Positions 7,729 to 15,787 of a DNA stretch of 44,733 nucleotides are shown here, piece after piece. Under the pieces are notes generated by a model that worked only from the letters and a program-made list of their open reading frames with translations, made no database searches and was not told where the DNA came from. The stretch covers positions 1 through 44,733 of the forward strand of contig CAYYFX010000023.1 in NCBI GenBank assembly GCA_964471155.1, read 5' to 3'. Made by a program: the position numbers and the translations under genes. Position 1 is the first letter of the stretch; each line of letters begins with the position of its first letter. The stretch is from CAYYFX01 sp964471155 (lineage in GTDB: Bacteria; ARS69).

Positions 7729-8673
7729 ATGACGGAGGCGGCGCGAGCGGAGGGCGTGCGGGGGGACGGCTTCGGACGGGCGTGGCTTTGGGCCATGCTC
7801 CTCGCCCTGGCCGCGCACTCCGCGTTCCTCATCGCGCTGCGCTCCGTGCGCGTGCCGGAGCGGGTGGAGTTGACCGCGCGCCGCGCGGATGCCCTGGACG
7901 TGCAGCTCGTTCCCGCCCCGCGGGCGCCGGCCGACGAGCCGCGCTTCTTCACCGAGCAGCCGGACGACGGCACGTCCAGCCCGCCGGACCGGGCGGACTT
8001 CCTGAGCAACGTGGATGCCGTCGTGCAGGACCGCATGCCCGGCGGCGCGGACGCGATGCCGGCGTCCGAGGGCCGGGCGGACATGCCGCAGGTGGCGCTG
8101 ATCCCGGGGGAGGACGCGGTTCCGCCCCCGCTCCCCGGGAGGCCGGCGGAGGCGCCGGGCGAGCCGGAGGAGGCCGTCGAGGTGCCGGGAGCGGGGCTGG
8201 CGGCCGCGCCGGCCGGGGCCGCGCCCACGCTGGCCGAGGCGCTGCGCGCCGCCCTCGGGCAGGACCGCCCCGCGCCCGCCGGACGGACCGGAAACTCGGA
8301 CATCCTGCAGGAGGCCATGGATTCCGCCACGAACGCGGCCGGGGCCGGCGACATCCGCCTCAGCACCACCGCCTGGGACTACGCCCCGTGGCTGCAGGGG
8401 TTCCGTCGTGCGCTCCTGGAACGGTGGCATCCGCCGCAGGCGTTCTTCCTGGGGCTGGTCGAGGGGTGGGCGGTGGTGGAGGCGGAGATCGCGCGGGACG
8501 GGACGCTGGTGCGGGTGGCGGTGCTGCAGGAGGACGTGGATCACTGGTCCCTCACGGACGCGGCGGTGCAGGCCCTCCGCCGGGCCGCGCCGTACCGCCC
8601 GCTGCCGGCCACATTCCCGGAGGAGACCCTGCGGGTGCAGGTCCGGTTCAGCTACTCCGGCGCGAAGCGCTGA
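7729..8673 (+). CDS. TonB-like periplasmic energy-transducer or cell-envelope protein
   Basis: The 314-residue protein has one N-terminal membrane segment (AWLWAMLLALAAHSAFLIAL, about residues 18-37). A long Pro/Ala/acidic linker follows (about 50-190), then a C-terminal domain (about 215-314) with WLQGFRRALLERWHPPQAFF and a terminal beta strand LRVQVRFSYS. This is the order of TonB proteins, which couple inner-membrane proton motive force to outer-membrane receptors. The C-terminal half resembles the TonB family (multiplication of W/P motif and VVEAEIARDGTLV). No ExbB/ExbD or receptor gene is near. The start is the ATG at 7729 after GGGGCAGG. The gene is divergent from the nucleotidyltransferase. 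Confidence 0.75.
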   Translation: MTEAARAEGVRGDGFGRAWLWAMLLALAAHSAFLIALRSVRVPERVELTARRADALDVQLVPAPRAPADEPRFFTEQPDDGTSSPPDRADFLSNVDAVVQDRMPGGADAMPASEGRADMPQVALIPGEDAVPPPLPGRPAEAPGEPEEAVEVPGAGLAAAPAGAAPTLAEALRAALGQDRPAPAGRTGNSDILQEAMDSATNAAGAGDIRLSTTAWDYAPWLQGFRRALLERWHPPQAFFLGLVEGWAVVEAEIARDGTLVRVAVLQEDVDHWSLTDAAVQALRRAAPYRPLPATFPEETLRVQVRFSYSGAKR

Positions 8674-8705
8674 CCTTCTCCCTACCGCGCCGCCCCGTCA
8701 CGGGG

Positions 8706-8711
8706 TAGCGT
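8706..8711 (+). promoter_or_regulatory. TAnnnT element 6 bases before the AspT-like start
   Basis: TAGCGT is followed by 6 bases and then the ATG at 8718, and no Shine-Dalgarno-like purine run is present. The spacing is that of a leaderless transcript, in which the mRNA begins at the start codon. It is only suggestive because TAGCGT is far from consensus. Confidence 0.25.
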
Positions 8712-8717
8712 GCGCGC

Positions 8718-10391
8718 ATGATCTTCGGGGACCTCTACTCCGCGCAGCCGGTGGCGCATGCCGTCCTGCTGCTTGCGCTCATCATCGTGCTGGGGCTCGG
8801 GCTCTCCGCGCTGCGCGTGCGCGGCGTGGGGCTCGGCATCGCGGGCGTGCTGTTCGCGGGGATCTTCGTCGGCCACCTCGGGTACCGGATGGATCCGTCC
8901 ATTCTCGCGTTCGTGCGCGAGTTCGGGCTGATCCTCTTCGTGTTCACGATCGGCATGCAGCTCGGCCCGGGCTTCACGGCGTCGCTGCGGCGCGAGGGGC
9001 TGCGGCTGAACCTGATGGCGGCGGCCGTCGTCGTTCTCGGCGCCGCCATCACGGGCGCGGCGGCCGCGGCGTTCTCCATCGACTTCGTGGCCGGCGTGGG
9101 GCTCTTCGCCGGCGCCACCACGAACACGCCGGCGCTGGGGGCGGCGCAGGAGACGCTGCGCCAGCTGAGCGCCGCCGGCCCGGACGCGGCGGCGGTGCCC
9201 GCGCTCGCGTACGCGGTGGCGTACCCGATCGGCATCCTCGGAAGCATCGTGTCGCTGCTGCTCCTGCGGTTCCTCTTCCGCATCGATCCCGAGCGGGAGG
9301 CCGAGCTGCACCGCGCGGAGCTGACGAAGGGCGTGGATCCGCTGGAGCGCGCGAACCTCGTCGTGTCGAACCCGAACCTGGAGGGCCTCGCGATCGCCGA
9401 CGTGCCGGGACGCGTGGAGACCGGCGTGATCGTGTCGCGCATCCAGTCCCCCGGGGATCCCGAGCCGCGCATCGCCACCCTCGGCACCGTGCTGCATCGC
9501 GGCGACGTGGTGCTCGTGGTGGGCAGCCGCCGGAACCTCGAGTCCTTCCGGCGCGTGCTCGGCGAGCGGAGCGAGGCGGACCTCGCCGCGCGACCGGGGC
9601 GGGTGCGGTCCCAGCGCGTGGTCGTCACGCGGCGCGACGTGGTGGGCAAGTCGCTCGCGGAGCTGGGGCTGGACCACCTGCACGACGTCACGGTCACGCG
9701 CGTGACGCGCGGCTACGTGGAGGTCACCGCGGTCCCCGCGCTGCGGCTGCAGTTCGGCGACATGCTGTTCGTCGTGGGCGAGGAGGAGAACCTCGCGGCG
9801 GCCACCCGCGTCCTCGGCAACTCCCTGAAGGCGATCAACGAGACGAACTACATCCCCATCTTCGTGGGCATCGCGCTCGGCGTGATCCTGGGCTCGCTGC
9901 CGGTGCACGTGCCGAACATGCCCACGCCGTTGCACCTCGGGCTCGCCGGCGGACCGCTCGTGGTGGCCATCGTGCTGAGCCGCATCGGACGGATCGGCCC
10001 GGTCATCTGGTACATGCCCCTCAACGCGAACATCGCGTTCCGCGAGCTGGGGATCCTCCTGTTCCTCTCCTGCGTGGGGCTGAAGGCCGGCGAGCGCTTC
10101 CTGGAGATGGTGGTCACGCCGCAGGGCCTCGTGTGGCTGGGCGCCGCCGCGCTGGTCACGGCGGTACCACTGCTGCTCGTCGGGGTGGTAGCGCGCCGCG
10201 TCTTCCGGCTGAACTTCATGAGCCTGAGCGGCCTGATCGCCGGCAGCATGACCGACCCGCCGGCCCTGGCCTTCGCGAACGCGGTGGCGAAGTCCGACGC
10301 GCCGTCGATCGCCTACGCCACCGTCTACCCGCTGACGATGCTGCTGCGCATCCTCGCCGCGCAGGTGCTGGTGATCCTGTTCTGCCGCTAG
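8718..10391 (+). CDS. AspT/YidE-type membrane transporter with two RCK_C (TrkA-C) domains
   Basis: This 557-residue protein has an N-terminal membrane half (about residues 12-180, including FGLILFVFTIGMQLGPGF and the GATTNTPALGAA loop). Two soluble regulatory RCK_C domains occupy about 195-370, each ending in strands such as GDVVLVVGS and GDMLFVVGE. A second membrane half (about 375-557) includes MSLSGLIAGSMTDPPALAFA. This is the architecture of the aspartate:alanine antiporter AspT and of YidE/YbjL. The substrate is probably a carboxylate or amino acid but is not fixed by sequence. The gene lies between the TonB-like gene (44 bases upstream) and the convergent xanthine-dehydrogenase operon. 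Confidence 0.9.
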   Translation: MIFGDLYSAQPVAHAVLLLALIIVLGLGLSALRVRGVGLGIAGVLFAGIFVGHLGYRMDPSILAFVREFGLILFVFTIGMQLGPGFTASLRREGLRLNLMAAAVVVLGAAITGAAAAAFSIDFVAGVGLFAGATTNTPALGAAQETLRQLSAAGPDAAAVPALAYAVAYPIGILGSIVSLLLLRFLFRIDPEREAELHRAELTKGVDPLERANLVVSNPNLEGLAIADVPGRVETGVIVSRIQSPGDPEPRIATLGTVLHRGDVVLVVGSRRNLESFRRVLGERSEADLAARPGRVRSQRVVVTRRDVVGKSLAELGLDHLHDVTVTRVTRGYVEVTAVPALRLQFGDMLFVVGEEENLAAATRVLGNSLKAINETNYIPIFVGIALGVILGSLPVHVPNMPTPLHLGLAGGPLVVAIVLSRIGRIGPVIWYMPLNANIAFRELGILLFLSCVGLKAGERFLEMVVTPQGLVWLGAAALVTAVPLLLVGVVARRVFRLNFMSLSGLIAGSMTDPPALAFANAVAKSDAPSIAYATVYPLTMLLRILAAQVLVILFCR

Positions 10392-10397
10392 TGCGGG

Positions 10398-10419
10398 GCG
10401 CGAAGCGGTCGCCTCGCGC
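10398..10419. terminator. Weak hairpin between convergent genes
   Basis: gcgcga and tcgcgc form a 6-bp stem around a 10-base loop, between the transporter stop (10391) and the convergent molybdenum hydroxylase operon stop (10439). No T-run follows on either strand, so intrinsic termination is doubtful. Rho-dependent ending is equally possible. Confidence 0.25.
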
Positions 10420-10438
10420 GGGGGCGGACCAGAATGGG

Positions 10439-11320
10439 TCAGAGGGGGTGGCCGAGGCGGCCGCTGAGGAACTCACGAACCAGGTTCCCGGCCACACGGC
10501 GGCGGTAGGCGGCGGTGGAGCGCACGTCGTCGATCGGGGCGAGATCGGCGGCGAGGCGGGCGACGACGGCACGGGCCGTGGCCTCCGAAGCGACCTGCCC
10601 GCGCGCGGCCTCCTCCGCGGCGCGGGCGCGCACGGGGGTCGGCGCCACGCTTCCGAAGGCCAGGCGGACATCCGTGTGGCGGCCCTGCGCGTCCACGCGA
10701 CGCACCGCGGCCAACACCACCTTGCTGATGGCCTGCGCGGAGCGCGTGCCCACCTTGCGGAAGAGGACGTTCGTGCCCTCGCGCGGGAGCGGTGGGACGA
10801 GGAGCGCGGTGAGCAGCTCGTCGTCGCGGCGGTCCACCTTGCGGTAGCCGACGTGGAAGGCGGCGCAGGGGACGCGACGGACGCCGGCCGCGGAAGCCAG
10901 CTCCACCTCCGCGTCCAACGCCAGCCACACCGGCAGCGTGTCGCCGGCGGGGGACGCGTTCACGACGTTGCCGGCCACGGTGGCGCGGTTCTGGATCTGC
11001 ACGGCGCCGACCGTGGCCGCCGCGTCGCCGATCATCGGGCACAGCTCGCGGAGGAGCGCCGAGTTCCGCAGCGCGGTCATCGTGGCCAGGCCGCCGATGC
11101 GCACGCCGCCGTCCGGCGCGCGGGCGATGCCGCCGATCTCGCCCGCCAGCCGGGAGATGTCCAGCCAGTTCCGGTGCGTCTCCTTGCCGTACTCCAGGCC
11201 GACCATCACGTCGGTGCCGCCCGCGAGCGGACGCCAGCGCTCGTGCGGCCGCGACGCCAGGAGATCCAGCGCCTCGGCCAGGGACCGCGGGGAACGGACC
11301 TGCGCTTCGGCCGCGATCAT
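10439..11320 (-). CDS. Molybdenum hydroxylase FAD-binding (medium) subunit, XdhB/CoxM family
   Basis: The medium subunit of the xanthine dehydrogenase family carries FAD and passes electrons from the iron-sulfur subunit to an acceptor. The 293 residues contain the FAD-binding motifs RPLAGGTDVMVGLE (about 30-43) and TVAGNVVNASPAGD (about 110-123), followed by the CO-dehydrogenase flavoprotein C-terminal domain (VLFRKVGTRSAQAISKVVLA). The ATG at 11320 overlaps the stop of the 2Fe-2S subunit (ATGA), so it is the last gene of a translationally coupled three-gene operon. Confidence 0.94.
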   Translation of the reverse strand: MIAAEAQVRSPRSLAEALDLLASRPHERWRPLAGGTDVMVGLEYGKETHRNWLDISRLAGEIGGIARAPDGGVRIGGLATMTALRNSALLRELCPMIGDAAATVGAVQIQNRATVAGNVVNASPAGDTLPVWLALDAEVELASAAGVRRVPCAAFHVGYRKVDRRDDELLTALLVPPLPREGTNVLFRKVGTRSAQAISKVVLAAVRRVDAQGRHTDVRLAFGSVAPTPVRARAAEEAARGQVASEATARAVVARLAADLAPIDDVRSTAAYRRRVAGNLVREFLSGRLGHPL

Positions 11321-11811
11321 GCGGCTCCCCCGCGGCGCCGCGCCTCGCCGGCCATGCGCACGGCGTCCAGGATCCTCGCATACCCGGTGCAGCGGCAGAT
11401 GTTGCCCGCGAGCGCCTCGCGGATCGACGCGTCGTCCAGCGCGCCGCCGCGGCGCAGGTGATCCTCGGCCGCCATGAGCATCCCCGGCGTGCAGATCCCG
11501 CACTGCGCTCCGCCCGTCTCGAGGAACGCGCGCTGCAGGTCCGACAGGGGGCCGCCGTCCGCGGCCAGGGACTCCACCGTCTCCACCGCGCGCCCGTCCA
11601 CCTGCGCGGCCGGCACGAGGCAGGACATCACGGCCTCGCCGTCGATGCGCACCGTGCACGCGCCGCACTCCCCCTCGCCGCAGCCGTACTTCGTGCCGGG
11701 CAGGCCGAGGTCCTCGCGCAGCACGTCGAGAAGCCGCTTCATGGGCGGCACGCTCGTCTCCACCGCCTCGCCGTTCAGACGGAAGCGGATCGTGGTCGTG
11801 GTCGTGGTCAT
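11317..11811 (-). CDS. Molybdenum hydroxylase 2Fe-2S (small) subunit, XdhC/CoxS type
   Basis: The 164-residue product carries both [2Fe-2S] clusters of the family. The ferredoxin-like motif GCGEGECGACTV with a downstream MSCLVPA Cys comes first. The helical second cluster follows, with CGICTPGM and NICRCTGY. It shuttles electrons from the molybdenum centre to FAD. The start MTTTTTTIRFRLNGE at 11811 overlaps the large-subunit stop (ATGA), and its own stop overlaps the FAD subunit's start. The order large, small, medium is found in several bacterial hydroxylases. Confidence 0.96.
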   Translation of the reverse strand: MTTTTTTIRFRLNGEAVETSVPPMKRLLDVLREDLGLPGTKYGCGEGECGACTVRIDGEAVMSCLVPAAQVDGRAVETVESLAADGGPLSDLQRAFLETGGAQCGICTPGMLMAAEDHLRRGGALDDASIREALAGNICRCTGYARILDAVRMAGEARRRGGAA

Positions 11812-14039
11812 GCCGCGCCTCCGGCCTCGTCCAGGGCGGCCAGGATGCGCTCCGGCGTGGCCGGCACCGCGACCAGGCGGACGCCCAGCGCCTGGCGCAG
11901 CGCGTTCACCACCGCGGGCGCCGGCCCGTCCATGGGCAGCTCGCCTATCCCCTTCGCGCCGTGCGGCGCGCGCGCGTGCGGATGCTCCACGAAGACCACG
12001 CGGACCGGCGGCGTGTCCGGCGCGGTGGGCACCACGTAGTCCGTCATCGTGGGATTCCGCATGCGGCCGTTCTCCCAGACGACGTGCTCCAGCAGCGCCC
12101 ACCCCACGCCCTGCGCCACGCCGCCCTCCACCTGCCCGGCGGCGAGCACGGGGTTGAGGACGCGACCCGCCTCCTGCACCGCGGTCACGTCGAGGACCCT
12201 CGTCTCCGCGGTGAGCACGTCGGTCTCGAGCGCCACCACGTAGCATGCCCACGCGTACGTGGCGTAGGCGTCACCGCGGTAGTGCTCCTCGTCCCAGTGC
12301 ACGCCCGGCGGCGGCTCGTAGCGCACGGTCACCCGCCCGCGCGCCGTGCCGGCGAGCCGCGCGATGCCCGCCGCCAGCTCCTCCGGCGTGCGTGCCGGCC
12401 CGCCGCGTTCCGCCTCCGCGCGCTCGCGCATCTCCCGCCCCGCGCGCAGCAGCAGCCCGCCCACCACCATGCCGGTGCGCGACGCCACCGTCGGGCCCGA
12501 GTCCGGGACGATCGCGGTGTCCGGATCCGCCGTGCGCACCATCTCCACCGGCGCGTCCAGTCCGTCCGCGGCGGCCTGCGCGAGGATCGTGCGCGTGCCC
12601 TGCCCGATCTCGGTCTGCGCCGACAGCACGAGCGCCGTGCCGTCCGGCTGCGCGAGGAGCCCGGCCTCCGAGCGCAGCATCACCTCGCCGCTGCCGGTGA
12701 AGCCCGCGCCGTGGTGGAAGAGCGCCAGCCCGATGCCGCGCCGCTTGAACGCCGCCGGCCCGCCATCCCGCGCCGCCGCGGCGTTGAAGCGGTCGAACTC
12801 GGCGCGCCGCGCCTCCCACCGCGACTCCGCCAGCGCGCGCTCCAGCACCTCGTCGGCGAATGCGTCCTCGCCCACCCGCTGGCCCGTGGACAGCGTGCCG
12901 CCGCGGCGGATCAGGTTGCGCCGGCGCAGCTCCACCGGGGAGATGCCGAGGCGCGCCGCGCACTCGTCCAGGTGCGCCTCCAGCGCGAAGAGCGTCTGCG
13001 GCGCGCCGAACCCCCGGAACGCGCCGAAGGGAGGATGGTTCGTGGCCACCGCGCGCGCCCGCACGCGCACGTCGGGAACGTCGTAGGGACCGGCCGCGTG
13101 GATCGCGCCGCGCGAGAGCACGACGGGGCTCAGCGTGCAGTACGCGCCGCCGTCCAGCACGACGTCCACGTCCATGGCCACGATGCGCCCGTCCTTCGCG
13201 AGCCCGGTGCGGTGCCGCACCCGGCCCGGATGCCGCTTCGTGGTGGCGCGCATGTCCTCGACGCGGTCGTAGACGATGCGCACCGGCCGCCCCGCCTTGC
13301 GGGCGAGGATGGCGGCGTGCGCGGCAAGCAGCGTGGGGTACTCCTCCTTGCCGCCGAAGCCGCCGCCGGTGGCCGCCTGGATCACGCGCACCTCGCGCGG
13401 GTCCACGCCGAGGATGGGCGCCAGGCCCTTCACGATGTAGTACGGACATTGCAACGAGCCGCGCAGGATGACGCCGTCGTGCGTCCACTCCGCCTGCATC
13501 CCCTGCGGCTCGATGTACACGTGCTCCTGCGCGCCCGTGCGGTACTCGCCCTCCACCACGAGGGCGGCGCGGCGCAGCGCGTCCGCCGCGTCGCCCCGCG
13601 CGATCTCGATCCGCTTGAAGATGCGCGGTGCCGCCGCGAGGAGCGCGGCCTCGAGGTCCAGGACCGGCGGCAGCGGCTCCGTGACGAGCCGCACCGCCGC
13701 GACGGCCCGCCGCGCCAGGTCGCGGGTGGGCGCCGCCACGAGCGCGACCGGCTCCTCCGCGTGCCGGAACACGTCCTGCACGAGCGCCGGCTGGTCGTCC
13801 TCGAGGAGCGGCACCACGTTCCGCCCGGGAACGTCCGCCGCCGTGGCGAAGACCACCTCGTCCCAGGGGAATGCGGGGTCCCGCTCGATCCGGACGAGCC
13901 GGCCGTGCGGCTCCGTGGTGCGCACGGTGGCGCCGAACCACACGCCTTCCGCCGGCAGGTCGTCCACGTAGCGCGCGGTGCCGCGGAGCTTCTCCTCACC
14001 TTCACGGCGGGGAACGCTGGTGCCGATGGCCGCGCCCAT
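11808..14039 (-). CDS. Molybdenum hydroxylase large subunit (xanthine dehydrogenase-like, molybdopterin-binding)
   Basis: The catalytic subunit of a xanthine dehydrogenase/aldehyde oxidase-type enzyme has 743 residues. Motifs in order are EPQGMQAEW, GGGFGGKEEYP (molybdopterin binding), AFRGFGAPQ, QTEIGQGTRT, and GAKGIGELPMDG with the catalytic Glu. The AFRGFG loop is that of purine/aldehyde oxidoreductases. The CO-dehydrogenase active-site loop with its selenylated Cys (AYRCSFR) is absent, so CO is unlikely to be the substrate. Hydroxylation of a purine or N-heterocycle is the best inference. The start is the ATG at 14039 after AAGGAGGGG. It is the first gene of the operon with the 2Fe-2S and FAD subunits. 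No XdhC maturation factor or purine catabolism gene is nearby. Confidence 0.95.
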   Translation of the reverse strand: MGAAIGTSVPRREGEEKLRGTARYVDDLPAEGVWFGATVRTTEPHGRLVRIERDPAFPWDEVVFATAADVPGRNVVPLLEDDQPALVQDVFRHAEEPVALVAAPTRDLARRAVAAVRLVTEPLPPVLDLEAALLAAAPRIFKRIEIARGDAADALRRAALVVEGEYRTGAQEHVYIEPQGMQAEWTHDGVILRGSLQCPYYIVKGLAPILGVDPREVRVIQAATGGGFGGKEEYPTLLAAHAAILARKAGRPVRIVYDRVEDMRATTKRHPGRVRHRTGLAKDGRIVAMDVDVVLDGGAYCTLSPVVLSRGAIHAAGPYDVPDVRVRARAVATNHPPFGAFRGFGAPQTLFALEAHLDECAARLGISPVELRRRNLIRRGGTLSTGQRVGEDAFADEVLERALAESRWEARRAEFDRFNAAAARDGGPAAFKRRGIGLALFHHGAGFTGSGEVMLRSEAGLLAQPDGTALVLSAQTEIGQGTRTILAQAAADGLDAPVEMVRTADPDTAIVPDSGPTVASRTGMVVGGLLLRAGREMRERAEAERGGPARTPEELAAGIARLAGTARGRVTVRYEPPPGVHWDEEHYRGDAYATYAWACYVVALETDVLTAETRVLDVTAVQEAGRVLNPVLAAGQVEGGVAQGVGWALLEHVVWENGRMRNPTMTDYVVPTAPDTPPVRVVFVEHPHARAPHGAKGIGELPMDGPAPAVVNALRQALGVRLVAVPATPERILAALDEAGGAA

Positions 14040-14144
14040 GGCGCCCCTCCTTCCGTGCGGGCTCCCTTCGGGCTCCCCGCGGCGGGGCGGCGGGCTCCCC
14101 GGCGGAGCGGCCCAGTGTACCCCCATCGGACGGCGACGTCCCGG

Positions 14145-14174
14145 TTGCGCGGGCGGCGCGCGGGCGGGTATCCT
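14145..14174 (+). promoter_or_regulatory. Possible promoter for the lanthipeptide precursor
   Basis: TTGCGC (14145-14150) and TATCCT (14169-14174) are 18 bases apart. Transcription would start near 14181, giving a leader of about 55 bases before the GTG at 14237. The region is shared with the divergent molybdenum hydroxylase operon. Confidence 0.35.
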
Positions 14175-14236
14175 GCGCTGCCCGCACGGCGCGTCCGCGC
14201 CAGGGGCGTCACCCTCTGTCCTCTCGGAGGTTCCCC

Positions 14237-14404
14237 GTGAAGAAGATCGAGCTGAAGAAGCTGGAGCTGAACCGCAAGACGCTTCGCTGCCTGACCGAGA
14301 CGGAGACGAAGCGGGTCGAGGGCGCGGCCGACAAGACCACGAAGCTCTGCCCGTGCACGCACACCAGCTCTCGCCCGAACAACTCCTGCCTGATCTTCTG
14401 CTAG
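14237..14404 (+). CDS. lanA: Class I lanthipeptide precursor peptide (LanA-like), GTG start
   Basis: This 55-residue peptide lies immediately before a LanC gene. The leader is charged and carries LELNRKTLRCLTETETKRV, a pattern like the LxLNKxTLxxLT box of class I leaders in Gram-negative bacteria. It ends in EGA, a double-glycine-type site suited to the C39 peptidase of the LanT in this cluster. The predicted core (residues 31-55) has four Cys (38, 40, 51, 55), four Thr (34, 35, 41, 43) and three Ser (44, 45, 50), enough for up to four thioether rings, and it ends in Cys. The GTG start at 14237 is set by GGAGG six bases upstream; no ATG is in frame. An extra Cys sits in the leader (C18). Ring pattern and activity are unknown. 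Confidence 0.88.
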   Translation: MKKIELKKLELNRKTLRCLTETETKRVEGAADKTTKLCPCTHTSSRPNNSCLIFC

Positions 14405-14428
14405 CCGGAGCGGACGGTTCCTTCCGGG

Positions 14429-14457
14429 CGGGCGGCCGCGAGGTGCGCGGCCGCCCG
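14429..14457 (+). terminator. 12-bp hairpin between lanA and lanC (attenuator or processing element)
   Basis: cgggcggccgcg and cgcggccgcccg pair perfectly around the 5-base loop aggtg, 25 bases after the precursor stop and 15 before the lanC start. There is no T-run. Such a stem could stop part of the transcripts or protect the precursor mRNA, so that more peptide than cyclase is made, as known for other lantibiotic operons. Confidence 0.6.
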
Positions 14458-14471
14458 TTCCGTGTCCGGGC

Positions 14472-15752
14472 ATGACGCCGCCGCCGCTCCTCGAAGGCCC
14501 CCTCCGCGCCGAGGCGCTGACCCGCGTGCGCGAGATCGCGCGCGCGCTGGACCGCCCGTGGGACGACTGGGTGCTCTCGCGCCGCCCCGGCGACACGGGG
14601 CTCCGGTCCATCTCGCTGGCGCTCGGCCGGTGCGGTCCCGCGGTGTTCTTCGCGTCGCTGGCGCGCACCGGGATCGACGAGGGCGGCGCCGACGTGGCCG
14701 CGCGCCTGCTCGGCGAGTCGATCGAACTGCTCCCCGAGAAGACCATGGACGCGTCGCTCCTGTGCGGCTTCCCCGGCGTGGCCTGGACCACGGAACACCT
14801 GCTCGCGCTGCTCGGCGAGGAGCCGGACGAGGATCCGAACGCGGACATCGACGACGCGCTCATCGCGGGCCTCGAGGATCCCACGTACCGCCCGGCCTAC
14901 GACCTGATCGACGGGCTCGCCGGGCACGGCGTGTACGCGCTGGAGCGCCGGCATCGTCCCGGCGGGCCGAAGCTGATGTCGCTCGTGCTCCAGCGGCTGG
15001 AGCAGATCGCGGTGCCGCAGGCCGTGGGACTCTCCTGGCCGAGCGGGCTCATCACGCGCACGGCGCAGGGCAACGACGTGGAGCCCGACGAGCGCTACTT
15101 CAACCTCGGCCTCTCGCACGGCGTGCCGGGCGTGATCGGGTTGCTCGCGCGGATCCTGCCGGTGCCGGAGCTGACCGCGCGCGTGCGGCCGCTGCTGGAG
15201 GGCGTGATCGCGTGGATCCGGGCGCAGCGGCTGCCCGCGGCGATGGACGGCGCGTACGCGGATCACGTGGCGGAGGGCGTGACGCCGGCGCCCGCGCGCA
15301 TGGCGTGGTGCTACGGCGATCCGGGCGTGGCGGCGGCGCTCTTCGCCGCGGCGCGCGCGCTCGGGGACCGCGGGCTGGAGGCCTTCGCCCTGGACGTGGC
15401 GCGCACCGCCGCGGGCCGGGACTTCGCCACCACCGGCGTGGTGGACGACGGCATCTGCCACGGCACCGCCGGCGTGGCGCACCTGTTCCACCGGCTGCAC
15501 CGCGCCACCGGCGACGAGACGTGCCGGCGCGCCGCGATCGCGTGGTTCGACCGAATGCTGAAGCGGGACGAGGACCGTCCGAACATCGCCGGCTTCTCCA
15601 CGTTCTGCTTCGAGCGCACGCCGGCGGGCGAGTACCTCGAGGATCCCGCGTGGCTGACGGGCGCCACGGGGACCGGGCTGGTGCTGCTGTCCGCGCTGAC
15701 GGACGAGGCGCTGGCGTGGGACCGGCCGCTCATGCTGGACTTGGGGGGCTGA
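14472..15752 (+). CDS. lanC: Lanthionine synthetase C-like cyclase (LanC)
   Basis: LanC catalyses Michael addition of Cys thiols onto dehydroalanine/dehydrobutyrine residues to form lanthionine rings. The 426-residue protein has the alpha-toroid repeats of the family, with GLSHGVPGVIGLL (about 217-229), MAWCYGDPGVAAAL and ICHGTAGVAHLF. The zinc ligands are C280 (WCYG), C329 and H330 (CHG), all present, and the length matches LanC. It starts at the ATG at 14472, after the intercistronic hairpin, on the same strand as the precursor. It ends 35 bases from the convergent lanT. Active cyclase is likely. Confidence 0.93.
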   Translation: MTPPPLLEGPLRAEALTRVREIARALDRPWDDWVLSRRPGDTGLRSISLALGRCGPAVFFASLARTGIDEGGADVAARLLGESIELLPEKTMDASLLCGFPGVAWTTEHLLALLGEEPDEDPNADIDDALIAGLEDPTYRPAYDLIDGLAGHGVYALERRHRPGGPKLMSLVLQRLEQIAVPQAVGLSWPSGLITRTAQGNDVEPDERYFNLGLSHGVPGVIGLLARILPVPELTARVRPLLEGVIAWIRAQRLPAAMDGAYADHVAEGVTPAPARMAWCYGDPGVAAALFAAARALGDRGLEAFALDVARTAAGRDFATTGVVDDGICHGTAGVAHLFHRLHRATGDETCRRAAIAWFDRMLKRDEDRPNIAGFSTFCFERTPAGEYLEDPAWLTGATGTGLVLLSALTDEALAWDRPLMLDLGG

Positions 15753-15787
15753 AGAGCCCGCCGCAAGGTGGCCCCGAGTCGCGCGCG

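Noticed and set aside
11808..14039. Aerobic CO dehydrogenase large subunit
   Set aside because: The CO-specific active-site loop (AYRCSFR) is missing; AFRGFG is present, as in purine/aldehyde oxidoreductases.
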